Shown: positions 1 through 7,700 of the stretch, piece after piece
How positions within the stretch are numbered: the stretch's first letter is position 1
Layout of the letters: every line of letters starts with the position of its first letter
Assembly (NCBI GenBank): GCA_903839585.1
Contig: CAIMCU010000205.1
Span: 1 to 9,358, forward strand
Reading direction: 5' to 3'
Origin: an uncultured Actinomycetes bacterium
Lineage (GTDB): Bacteria > Actinomycetota > Actinomycetes > Nanopelagicales > Nanopelagicaceae
Length of the DNA: 9,358 bases
Made by a program: the position numbers and the translations under genes
Notes under the pieces: model-generated
The model's database searches: none
The model's input: the letters and a program-made list of their open reading frames with translations, nothing else
Told to the model about the DNA's origin: nothing

Positions 1-3000
1 CCCATGAGATCGGCTCTGCGATCGGTCTGCCCCGTTGGAACGTAATGAAAAGCAGCGGAGATCTTCGAGATATCGATGCCCTTTAGCTTCGCCCAAGCTA
101 ACCGATACATAGCTAACTGAACCTCCGCTGACTCACCCAACTGTTTAGAGCCAGTCTTCCAATCCACAACTTCGTATCCGCCATCCTTTTCATAAATCGC
201 ATCGATGCGACCGCGGATCAGGACACCGTTGATAACGCTTTCAAAAGGAACCTCCACCGCTACAGGAGATCTTTGCGCCCACTCGGAGTTCAACCATTTT
301 GCCTTCAAATCCTCAAGCTTTGCATCATCTTCAAGTGGATCAAGAAAATCTAAATCATCATCGCTAAAGAGAGTGGCGGCGTTGAAATGGTGTTCAATCC
401 ACAGGTGAAATGCGGTTCCGCGCCTTGAGTACTCATCCTGTGTGCGCGGCATTGGTCTGCGAATATCTAGAGCAAGCGCCTCTTTATCTTGATGCAAACG
501 AACTAATGTCGATGTGGAAACCCTTGGCGGCAGCGGCACGGTGAGATTCGAGCTCTTTAACTTTTTAGCTTCACTGAGAAGAGCGGATGCATCCTCAATC
601 CACGAGTTAATCTCATCTATATCTGATGGCTTTAAGTCATGGGGTTTGGCTTGTGAGACCGCCTGCATAACCTGATCAAACTCTCTTCGTCGATCTCCTA
701 AAGCATCATATGGCCACACCCCGGTACGTGGGTTTTCGAGGATTGGGTTTTCAGCATCATCATCGGGACGTGCAAACTCGCTCAAGATTTTTCCGTGAGC
801 TTGTGCAGTGAGAAAAACAGTTTCAAAGATTGTTGAGGGCTCGCGCATCTTTGATCCATCACGCCACCACGAAGTAGTTGCTAAGAGGTGAGTCTTGGCC
901 CGGGTAAATGCAACGTAGCCAAGACGTAGCTCTTCACGAAGCTTTGCACTATTGCACTCAGCACCATAGGCCTTAATAGCCTTTGACGCCTCTGAGTTCT
1001 TCGTAGCTGCACCGAGCGAGAAGTGTGGAAGCTCATCTCTATCTCCACGTAGTGGAAATGGAATATGTCGTTCATTGGTGATCCAGTTGTCTGGATCGGT
1101 CTTATTAATACCCGGGAAGGTACCTTCAGCTAATCCAGGAACTGCGACAACATCCCATTCAGCGCCCTTAGACATATGAACGGTAAGTATTTGTACAACA
1201 TCGTTGCGCACATCTGGGGCGGCAGACTTCAATCCACCCTCTTCATCTGCTGTTATATCCAGCCACTGCAGGAACGCTCCAAGTGATCCCCCACTGCGTG
1301 CAAACTTTCCTGCCTCATCCATAAAGCGATCGAGGTGTCTGCGGCCCGAGCCGGTTCCATCCCGAAGTAAAACCTCGGTCTCTAAGTTTAAGTACCGTTC
1401 GATTTCGCTGATGAGATCGGTAATCGTTCCGCCAGCTCTTGAACGTAATCTGCGCAGATCTGCTGCAAAGTTTTTTAACCGATCAAAGCCCTCTTTAGAA
1501 AATGTTGAGCGATTAGCCTTTGCGATCTCATCGAGAGAGTCGATTAAGGAGCCTAGGAACTGATCATCTGCCTCAGCTTGATCTGGGTTTCCTTCGACGA
1601 TCCTCTTAATAAAGCTCTTTCCGGCTTCACGACCGCCAACTGCACGGGAGCGAGAGTATGCACCAAGTGCGGCGATATCCTTAGGCCCAATGTTTAATCG
1701 AGGACCTGTTAAGTGACGCATTAAAGCCGCGCCTGCATCTGGATCACTAATAACCTTAAGAAGTGCCAGTACATCAGCTACCTCTGGAACGTGGATCAAC
1801 CCACCGAGTCCGATAACCTCAACTGGAATACCAGCACTACGGAGCGCACTTTCAATCGGTGCAATCTGTGATCTCCTGCGAACCAATACTGCAAAGGATC
1901 TTGCTGGTGGATCCCATAGCTCCTTAAAGTAGCCAGCGATGGCAGCTGCTTCTGTATCTATAGTTTCGTAAACGCCACAGGCTAACTCGCCGGCACCTGC
2001 ACCTGCACGCGCCGTTAGCGGAGGAACTTTGACTCCAGACTCTGAGCGAATAGTCGATGAAACCTTATTTGCTAATTCGAGGATGACTTCATCATTTCTA
2101 AAGGTTGTAAGTAGATCAAAATGTGATCGGCCTTGCTGTCCATCTGTTTTTGGAAAGTACTTTCCAAATGCGCTAATTGTTCCTGCCGATGCACCGCGCC
2201 ATGTATAGATCGCTTGGCAAGGATCACCAACAGCCATCACCGGGTGACCATTACCAAAGAGCGAGGAGAGCATACGTACCTGTGACTGTGATGTGTCCTG
2301 ATACTCATCAAGGAGAACGACTTTGTACTTACTGCGTTCGAGTTCGCTGACATCTGGAAAGTTAGTTGAAATATCTGCGGCTAAGGACATCTGATCATCA
2401 AAGGAGAGTTCGCCGTTTTGGTGTCGGCGATCGATGAACTCACGGACCATGGGTAGTAATCCCATGCGTTGATTGAGAGCTTTGACGACCCTTCGAACCT
2501 CATCGTTGAGTGCACCGCTCATCGGGGCTAACTCCTCAAGGAGTTTTGAGTCGATTCTTACAACATCCTCTGGCTCAATCTGATGCTCAAGGATCATCTT
2601 TGTTAATCCAAGTAAGTCTTCAACAACTGTATCGATAGCGCTTTCGTTGCGGTAACCAGGCTCACTCCAGTTGCGGACAATATCGTTAGCCATCTGCCAC
2701 ATTGCTGCATCACCTAGAGGTTGAATATCGGCATCGATACCAAAGCGGATTGAGTGCTCGCTAAGTAACTTGGCAGCGTAAGAGTGGTAGGTAGTCACAG
2801 ATGTTTCGAGAGCTAACTTAGAGTCGATTAATCCAGCAGCGCGCAGTTGACGAAGCCTTGTTCGGATACGGACTGAGAGCTCTCCTGCAGCTTTGCGCGT
2901 AAATGTTAAGCCAAGGATTTCATCGGGTTTTACAAAACCATTTGCTACAAGATAGATCACACGTGCAGCCATGGTTTCAGTTTTTCCTGAACCTGCGCCA

Positions 3001-3137
3001 GCAATAACAACTGCGGGTTCAAGAGGGTTACTTTCAATCGAAATGATCATGGACTGCTCTTGCGTTGGTCGATAAACCTTTGCTCCAACCTTAGCTAGGG
3101 CATCAGCGATCTCGTTAGGTGAGTACTTCTCCTTCAT
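1..3137 (-). CDS. adnB: AdnB-like helicase-nuclease subunit of the AdnAB double-strand-break resection complex (3' end cut off by window)
   Basis: The frame is open from the ATG at 3137 to the window edge, giving 1045 complete codons; I read every codon and found no stop. It encodes a UvrD-family (SF1A) ATPase fused to a PD-(D/E)XK nuclease. Visible motifs are: Q motif near residues 25-28; Walker A GAGSGKT at 47-53; motif Ia LTFTRKAA near 77-84; motif Ib TYHSYA; Walker B LLDEYQDT with D277/E278; motif III GDPCQAIYTWRGA at 304-316 with Q308 intact; motif V HMSKGAEWD from 654; and motif VI VAFTRAK at 742-748. The nuclease has GTAFHLWIEHH, then D979 (GRID), D992 and K994 (VVDWKTG), and Q1007/Y1011 (QLAMY). 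Known AdnB proteins are about 1,100 residues, so only a short tail should be missing. In mycobacteria AdnB is the motor that tracks the 3' strand. The ATG overlaps the adnA stop as ATGA, implying coupled translation and paired subunits. AddA is the alternative, but a neighbour that also carries both domains favours AdnB. Confidence 0.9.
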   Translation of the reverse strand, partial: MKEKYSPNEIADALAKVGAKVYRPTQEQSMIISIESNPLEPAVVIAGAGSGKTETMAARVIYLVANGFVKPDEILGLTFTRKAAGELSVRIRTRLRQLRAAGLIDSKLALETSVTTYHSYAAKLLSEHSIRFGIDADIQPLGDAAMWQMANDIVRNWSEPGYRNESAIDTVVEDLLGLTKMILEHQIEPEDVVRIDSKLLEELAPMSGALNDEVRRVVKALNQRMGLLPMVREFIDRRHQNGELSFDDQMSLAADISTNFPDVSELERSKYKVVLLDEYQDTSQSQVRMLSSLFGNGHPVMAVGDPCQAIYTWRGASAGTISAFGKYFPKTDGQQGRSHFDLLTTFRNDEVILELANKVSSTIRSESGVKVPPLTARAGAGAGELACGVYETIDTEAAAIAGYFKELWDPPARSFAVLVRRRSQIAPIESALRSAGIPVEVIGLGGLIHVPEVADVLALLKVISDPDAGAALMRHLTGPRLNIGPKDIAALGAYSRSRAVGGREAGKSFIKRIVEGNPDQAEADDQFLGSLIDSLDEIAKANRSTFSKEGFDRLKNFAADLRRLRSRAGGTITDLISEIERYLNLETEVLLRDGTGSGRRHLDRFMDEAGKFARSGGSLGAFLQWLDITADEEGGLKSAAPDVRNDVVQILTVHMSKGAEWDVVAVPGLAEGTFPGINKTDPDNWITNERHIPFPLRGDRDELPHFSLGAATKNSEASKAIKAYGAECNSAKLREELRLGYVAFTRAKTHLLATTSWWRDGSKMREPSTIFETVFLTAQAHGKILSEFARPDDDAENPILENPRTGVWPYDALGDRRREFDQVMQAVSQAKPHDLKPSDIDEINSWIEDASALLSEAKKLKSSNLTVPLPPRVSTSTLVRLHQDKEALALDIRRPMPRTQDEYSRRGTAFHLWIEHHFNAATLFSDDDLDFLDPLEDDAKLEDLKAKWLNSEWAQRSPVAVEVPFESVINGVLIRGRIDAIYEKDGGYEVVDWKTGSKQLGESAEVQLAMYRLAWAKLKGIDISKISAAFHYVPTGQTDRRADLM

Positions 3138-6100
3138 GAGATCACCGTCCTTCCATTTATCTGGATAGGACACGATGCTTTCACTACGCATTTAGAACAC
3201 ATCTTGTTAATAGTCGCCGTAAAGGTTGCGGCACCCATACCGACCGCTATCTCTTCAATCTTGCTCTGGACCTCTAGCGGATCAATAACGGGCTGCTTAC
3301 GCGTTGTAACGCTTACTGAGTCCTTCGCAAGATAGACAAGCTCTGCACCGCTGGAAGCAAAACCACCTAACTTTTCCTTAAAGCCATCGAGTACAACCGC
3401 TAATTGATAACAGGCAAGTTGAAGGTTGGTTTTTGCCTTTTCATTAGAGATCTCATTCTTGCCTGTCTTAAAGTCGATAACGTAAAAGGATCCCTCTGAA
3501 TCTATCTCTATGCGGTCTACATTTCCACGGATAGTTGCACGGCCAACGTTGATTGAAAAGTCGAGTTCAGCTCCAATAACGGTGCGCTTTGAATCTTCAT
3601 GGTATCTCGAGAAGCGCTCGAGCATTTTGATTGCTCGTGAAAGCGCAGTTGCACTAATCCAACCCTGGCTTTGATCTATAAGTGACCATGAGTCGCTGAG
3701 TTTTTCAACAAGCTCTTCATGTGAAATAGATGGGTTAGCTACCTTTATGCGAGCGAACTCGTGAATTGCTGATCCTAGAATTTGTGCGGAAGAGTCACCG
3801 TTTGTGCCACCACTTTTCTCAAGGAACCACTTAACTCCGCACTCTGTAAACATCTCAGCACCGCTCGGTGATACAGGAACTTGAGAGTCAAGCGGAATAA
3901 CGTTTTCATCTGTGGAAAGTGGTGTTGCCCCGAGCCATGAGAGGGGATCAGCGCCATAAACACCCTCTGCGCTTAACTTTGAGAGAAGCTCTGCTGCGTT
4001 TTTTCCTTGATTTGAATCGGTTCCGTAGTTATGAATTTGGCGCCGAAGAGTTGCGATTAAGGATGAAGTAGTCAGCGGTCTTGGAGTTTCGGTAATGACC
4101 TGCGCCCCACCGGCTGCATCGGAGATCTCATCGAAGTAGTGGGATGGTTCATCATCTTCACGTGCGACGGCTGTAACGAGAACTCTTTCTCTTGCTCTCG
4201 TAAGTGCAACATGTAGCAGACGCCTTTCATCCTCAGCTAATGCACCGGCGGCAATCACATCTAGCTCTTTTCGCGCAAGGTCGCCATGTCTTTCTCGTTC
4301 AACAAGACGTTCGCTACCTAGAAGGGAGCTACGTTGCTTAAGGTTTGGCCATACACCTTCCTGCAATCCAGCTACGGCAACAAAGCTCCACTGGCGACCC
4401 TTGGCAGAGTGAACGGTAAGTATTTCAACAGTTTCGGGGCGAGCCCCTTGTGCAGTGATTAAGTCGCCTGCAATCGACTCATGGGAGATTTCATCAAAGA
4501 ACTGGCTGGGTTTGGAGTAAGGAAATCTTTCAGAGAAACGAGCTGCAGTATCAAATAGTTGAATCATCGCATCGAGATCGCGATCTGCGTTTGCACCTCG
4601 ATTACCTCCACGCAAAGCTGATTTACGCCAGGTTTGACTAAGAAGTTCGTTATCAGCACTTTGTGCGTTCTCCCAAATAACTGCAAGTACATCCTCGGCA
4701 CGTGCACCCTGTTTGCGTGCAACAACGCGAGCTTTTCTTAACAAAGTATGGATGCGCTGCAATGAGGCTCCATCCTCGATTGGCGTATCGCCTTTATCGA
4801 TTGCATCGAGAATCATCTGAGTACCCGAACGTTTATCTGTTTCTTCATCCCGTGTTGCAAGCAAAGATGTGCGCATTCGACGCATTGATATTGTGTCAGC
4901 GCCACCTAGCTCAGAGAGAAGTAACCTCTCGGCTGTATCTAAGTTAAGTTTGATCTCACCTGTTGCAACCTTGGCTAAGAGAATAAAAGGTGCAATCGCC
5001 GGGTTGTTTGCAAGAGTCTCTAACTCGCCAGCTACTGGGATCGAAACTTGAGCAAAAGCTCTTCGAAGCGCTGCTGCCTGTGTGCCTGATGAGCGCAAAA
5101 GCACAGCCATCTGTGAGTATGGAACACCCTCCATTAAGTGGGCTCGTTTGAAGTGATAAGCGATAAAGGCTGCTTCCTCTGATTGAGAGGTGAGTTTGGA
5201 GATCAGTAGGTTATTTGTGGTTTCGGTTTTGTATGCGCACTCGCGGTTACGGTTCTTATTAGTCAATTTGAATTGGGATGCAATCTCTTTTCCTAGATTA
5301 AAGATTGCAGGTGCACTGCGGTATGCAAGGTTAAGGTTTATCTCTAGAGCGCCATCGTTTAAGTATCGATCAACCTCAATACTCAAGCCATCTGGATCTG
5401 CTCCACGGAAGCGGCCCACTGCTGAATCGCTATCCACTGCAAGAAGAAGGTCGGGGCTAGAGATAAGCCGTAGAAGCTCTCGTTGAGCTGGATCACTTTC
5501 TTGGAACTCATCAACCATAATTGTTTTAAAGCGCCCTTGAAGTTGAGCTCGAAGGCTTTCATTGTTTCGAAGGTGAGCAATCGCAACGTTCATGAGTTCA
5601 GATGGATCGATGCGCATCTTTGAATCAGCTGCGCCCTCTTCACGCAGCGCCATTACCTCTTTGTACCGCTCCCAGAAATCGGCAGCGGCTGGCCATAGTT
5701 TTTCGCCAACGTTGACGCCCCGTTTGGCAAGCTCCTGCGGAGAGATTCCGCGTTCATTAGCTCGCATGATTAAGTCGCGAAGCTCGCGAATAAAACCACT
5801 GGTGAGTAATGGGTTTCCTTTTTTATCTTCGCCATCTTGAAGTTCGGCTGGCCACATGCGATATCCATCTTCAATATCGCCTTCGAGAAGATCTCTAATG
5901 AAGCGCTCTTGCTCGGGACCGGAGAGAAGAATTGGTTCGTGGTATCCATCTCCGGTCTTCATCTTCATAATCGAGTAAGCAAGTGAGTGAAAGGTTCGGG
6001 CAAGTGGTTCGTACATCGTTTGCGTTGTACGAAGTGCAATTGCATCTCGGAGTTCGGATGCGCGTTCGCGACCGTATGTAATTATCAGGATCGAGTCTGG

Positions 6101-6289
6101 ATCCTGGCCCTGCTCAATGCGAGCCAGTGCGGCCTCAATCAAGACCGTAGTTTTGCCGGTGCCTGGGCCGCCGCTAATTACTAGGGGTCTGCCCCGATGG
6201 TCTACAGCGCTCTGTTGAGCCGCATCGAGTTGAGGGGCTGTGGCCGCTATCTGCTGCTTTATAAGTTCAATGGCCACGCACCAATTCAA
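3134..6289 (-). CDS. adnA: AdnA-like helicase-nuclease subunit of AdnAB, with Fe-S nuclease domain
   Basis: This 1051-residue protein has an SF1A helicase core and a PD-(D/E)XK nuclease, as expected for AdnA, which cuts the 5' strand in the mycobacterial complex. Helicase motifs: Q motif at Q25/Q26; Walker A GPGTGKT at 41-47; Walker B VDEFQES with D260/E261; motif III region VDSDSAVGRFRGA at 285-297; motif IV AYRS; motif V TVHSAKGRQW with H627; and motif VI VALTRAR at 694-700. GLQEGVWP followed by SLLGSERLV is an AdnA-like stretch. The nuclease shows GSAIHEFA, D925, D939 and K941 (VIDFKTGK), and Q957/Y961. C817 plus C1031, C1034 and C1040 (C-X2-C-X5-C) match the AddB/AdnA iron-sulfur cluster arrangement. 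Motif III has Ser289 where family members usually have Gln. The listed start is TTG; a GTG at 6277 (1047 residues) is equally possible and better placed relative to a candidate -10. Homology to other AdnA proteins only begins near residue 20, so it does not decide the start. Confidence 0.9.
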   Translation of the reverse strand: MNWCVAIELIKQQIAATAPQLDAAQQSAVDHRGRPLVISGGPGTGKTTVLIEAALARIEQGQDPDSILIITYGRERASELRDAIALRTTQTMYEPLARTFHSLAYSIMKMKTGDGYHEPILLSGPEQERFIRDLLEGDIEDGYRMWPAELQDGEDKKGNPLLTSGFIRELRDLIMRANERGISPQELAKRGVNVGEKLWPAAADFWERYKEVMALREEGAADSKMRIDPSELMNVAIAHLRNNESLRAQLQGRFKTIMVDEFQESDPAQRELLRLISSPDLLLAVDSDSAVGRFRGADPDGLSIEVDRYLNDGALEINLNLAYRSAPAIFNLGKEIASQFKLTNKNRNRECAYKTETTNNLLISKLTSQSEEAAFIAYHFKRAHLMEGVPYSQMAVLLRSSGTQAAALRRAFAQVSIPVAGELETLANNPAIAPFILLAKVATGEIKLNLDTAERLLLSELGGADTISMRRMRTSLLATRDEETDKRSGTQMILDAIDKGDTPIEDGASLQRIHTLLRKARVVARKQGARAEDVLAVIWENAQSADNELLSQTWRKSALRGGNRGANADRDLDAMIQLFDTAARFSERFPYSKPSQFFDEISHESIAGDLITAQGARPETVEILTVHSAKGRQWSFVAVAGLQEGVWPNLKQRSSLLGSERLVERERHGDLARKELDVIAAGALAEDERRLLHVALTRARERVLVTAVAREDDEPSHYFDEISDAAGGAQVITETPRPLTTSSLIATLRRQIHNYGTDSNQGKNAAELLSKLSAEGVYGADPLSWLGATPLSTDENVIPLDSQVPVSPSGAEMFTECGVKWFLEKSGGTNGDSSAQILGSAIHEFARIKVANPSISHEELVEKLSDSWSLIDQSQGWISATALSRAIKMLERFSRYHEDSKRTVIGAELDFSINVGRATIRGNVDRIEIDSEGSFYVIDFKTGKNEISNEKAKTNLQLACYQLAVVLDGFKEKLGGFASSGAELVYLAKDSVSVTTRKQPVIDPLEVQSKIEEIAVGMGAATFTATINKMCSKCVVKASCPIQINGRTVIS
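3142..3152 (-). promoter_or_regulatory. Shine-Dalgarno region for adnB
   Basis: On the minus strand AAGGA (3152-3148) lies 10 nt before the adnB ATG at 3137, and GGTGA (3146-3142) lies 4 nt before it. The sequence sits inside the last codons of adnA. Together with the ATGA overlap it supports the ATG at 3137 as the start. Confidence 0.4.
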
Positions 6290-6294
6290 CCCTA
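6289..6294 (-). promoter_or_regulatory. candidate -10 element for the adnAB operon
   Basis: TAGGGT on the minus strand fits the actinobacterial TAnnnT pattern. It would start transcription near 6282, five bases before the GTG at 6277. It overlaps the first base of the TTG start, so if it is real the GTG is the likelier initiation codon. I see no convincing -35. This is a weak motif match only. Confidence 0.25.
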
Positions 6295-6315
6295 ACGAGC
6301 CGACAAAGCTCGGTT
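6294..6315. repeat. short imperfect inverted repeat in the adnA-radA divergent promoter region
   Basis: CGAGC at 6296-6300 and GCTCG at 6308-6312 form a perfect 5-bp inverted repeat around a 7-nt spacer. The arms extend to AACGAGC against GCTCGGTT if one unpaired base is allowed. It sits between the candidate -10 elements of the two divergent units, where a regulator could affect both. Arms this short arise by chance often, and it does not match the actinobacterial LexA box GAAC-N4-GTTC. Confidence 0.25.
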
Positions 6316-6326
6316 GGTTCTACTCT
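6300..6326 (+). promoter_or_regulatory. probable leaderless promoter of radA-mutY
   Basis: TACTCT at 6321-6326 fits the TAnnnT -10 consensus and ends exactly 6 nt before the radA ATG at 6333, which would place the ATG at +1. A -35-like CCGACA (6300-6305, four of six bases matching TTGACA) lies 15 nt further upstream, a short spacer. The 12 bases before the ATG are pyrimidine-rich with no Shine-Dalgarno sequence, which also suits a leaderless mRNA. Leaderless transcripts are common in actinobacteria. Confidence 0.5.
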
Positions 6327-6332
6327 CCTCTC

Positions 6333-7700
6333 ATGGCAAAAGTTGAGAAGGATCCCTTCCGCTGCAGCGAGTGTGGGTGGACTTCGCAGAAGTGGGTCGG
6401 TCGCTGTGGTGAATGCCAAGCGTGGGGCAGTGTTGAAGAGTTAGCTGCTCCTAAAAAGCTCTCGCTCGTGCCGGGTCGAGTCACTCATGCTGCAACCCCT
6501 ATCGGAGATGTTGATCTTTCATCTGCACAAGCAAGAGCAACAGGTGTTAGTGAGTTAGATCGAGTACTCGGTGGTGGTTTAGTTCCAGGTGCAGCGATTC
6601 TTCTTGCAGGAGAACCAGGTGTTGGTAAATCAACACTCCTTCTTTCAGTTGCAGCGCAAACAGCGGCGAAGGGAATCTCTGCGCTCTACATTAGTGGTGA
6701 AGAGTCAGCATCACAGGTGCGTTTACGTGCAGAGCGCATTAACGCAGTTGACCCAAAACTCTTTCTTGCATCAGAGACAGATTTAAGCGCTGTCATCGCA
6801 CATATCGATGCCGTTAAACCTGAGTTACTCATTATCGATAGCGTGCAAACAATTGGTAGTGCTGCAGCAGATGGTGCCCCTGGCGGTGTAACCCAGGTGC
6901 GTGAAGTTGCCGGCGCACTTATCCGAATCTGTAAAGATCGCGACATCACACTCTTATTGGTTGGCCATGTAACAAAGGATGGATCCATCGCTGGTCCTCG
7001 CCTGCTCGAACACATCGTCGATGTTGTTTTGCAGTTTGAGGGCGAGCGTCACTCCCGGCTTCGATTAATTCGCGCTATAAAGAATCGCTTCGGTGCCTCT
7101 GACGAGGTTGGCTGCTTTGACTTAAGTGATAGCGGAATTGAGAGTGTTCTCGATCCAACGGGGCTCTTCACATCACGTCATGCGGAGCCAGTACCAGGGA
7201 CCTGTGTGACTGTCACCCTTGAAGGTCGCAGACCACTGCTAGCTGAGATTCAAGCGCTAGTAAGTGTGGGCCGCGAAAATGACTTCGGAAATGCACGCCG
7301 AGTTACAAGCGGTCTCGACTCAGCTAGAACCTCAATGACGTTAGCTGTTCTTGAACTCCGTGCAAATATTCGAATCGGTGGCCGTGATGTCTATGCAGCA
7401 ACTGTCGGCGGAATGAAGATGTCTGAACCAGCGGCTGATTTGGCGCTTGCACTTGCCGTTGCATCGGCTGCAAAGGGTTTGGCGCTTCCTGCAGATCTTG
7501 TTGCAATTGGTGAGGTTGGTTTGGCTGGTGAGATTAGAAAGGTCAGCGGAGTCTCTCGTCGACTAGCCGAGGCGTATCGCCTTGGATTCAAACGTGCGCT
7601 TGTTCCACAGGGAAGTGAAACAAAGATTGATGGACTGGAGATCTTTGAGGTATCTAGACTCGATCAAGCTCTACAACGTGTCAAAATCACTGGTGAATGA
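6333..7700 (+). CDS. radA: DNA repair protein RadA (Sms), RecA-like branch-migration helicase
   Basis: This is a 455-residue cytoplasmic protein of normal family length. RadA loads on recombination intermediates and drives ATP-dependent branch migration alongside RecA. The N-terminal C4 zinc finger is C11, C14, C25 and C28. The RecA-like ATPase follows, with Walker A GEPGVGKST at 93-101, Walker B LLIIDSVQT near 165-173, GHVTK at 211-215, and the RadA signature KNRFG at 250-254. The C-terminal part from about residue 270 is the Lon-protease-like domain, with KMSEPAADLALALA as its recognisable core. The frame is open upstream to a GTG at 6240, but the family start MAKVEKDPFRC fits the ATG at 6333; the extra 31 residues would lie over the start of adnA on the other strand. 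The stop overlaps the mutY start. In several actinobacteria disA follows radA; it is absent here. Confidence 0.97.
   Translation: MAKVEKDPFRCSECGWTSQKWVGRCGECQAWGSVEELAAPKKLSLVPGRVTHAATPIGDVDLSSAQARATGVSELDRVLGGGLVPGAAILLAGEPGVGKSTLLLSVAAQTAAKGISALYISGEESASQVRLRAERINAVDPKLFLASETDLSAVIAHIDAVKPELLIIDSVQTIGSAAADGAPGGVTQVREVAGALIRICKDRDITLLLVGHVTKDGSIAGPRLLEHIVDVVLQFEGERHSRLRLIRAIKNRFGASDEVGCFDLSDSGIESVLDPTGLFTSRHAEPVPGTCVTVTLEGRRPLLAEIQALVSVGRENDFGNARRVTSGLDSARTSMTLAVLELRANIRIGGRDVYAATVGGMKMSEPAADLALALAVASAAKGLALPADLVAIGEVGLAGEIRKVSGVSRRLAEAYRLGFKRALVPQGSETKIDGLEIFEVSRLDQALQRVKITGE

Noticed and set aside
1204..1563. 119-codon plus-strand open frame.
   Set aside because: It lies antisense inside conserved adnB coding sequence and its product is Ser/Arg-rich with no recognisable domain; it is a shadow frame.
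1..6289. Paired helicase-nuclease genes as a possible new anti-phage defence system (Gabija-like or other).
   Set aside because: Both proteins carry complete UvrD helicase and PD-(D/E)XK modules with AdnA- and AdnB-specific stretches and the AdnA Fe-S cysteines, and they sit among core repair genes. The pair is housekeeping AdnAB, not a TOPRIM/UvrD defence pair.
6240..6332. GTG-initiated 31-residue extension of RadA.
   Set aside because: It has no family similarity, overlaps the start of adnA on the opposite strand, and would precede the well-placed -10 element at 6321-6326.
6290..6332. LexA/SOS box in the adnA-radA gap.
   Set aside because: No GAAC-N4-GTTC sequence is present; GGTTC at 6316-6320 has no matching half site at the right spacing.
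6686..7015. 109-codon minus-strand open frame inside radA.
   Set aside because: It is antisense to the conserved RadA ATPase core with no sign of independent coding.
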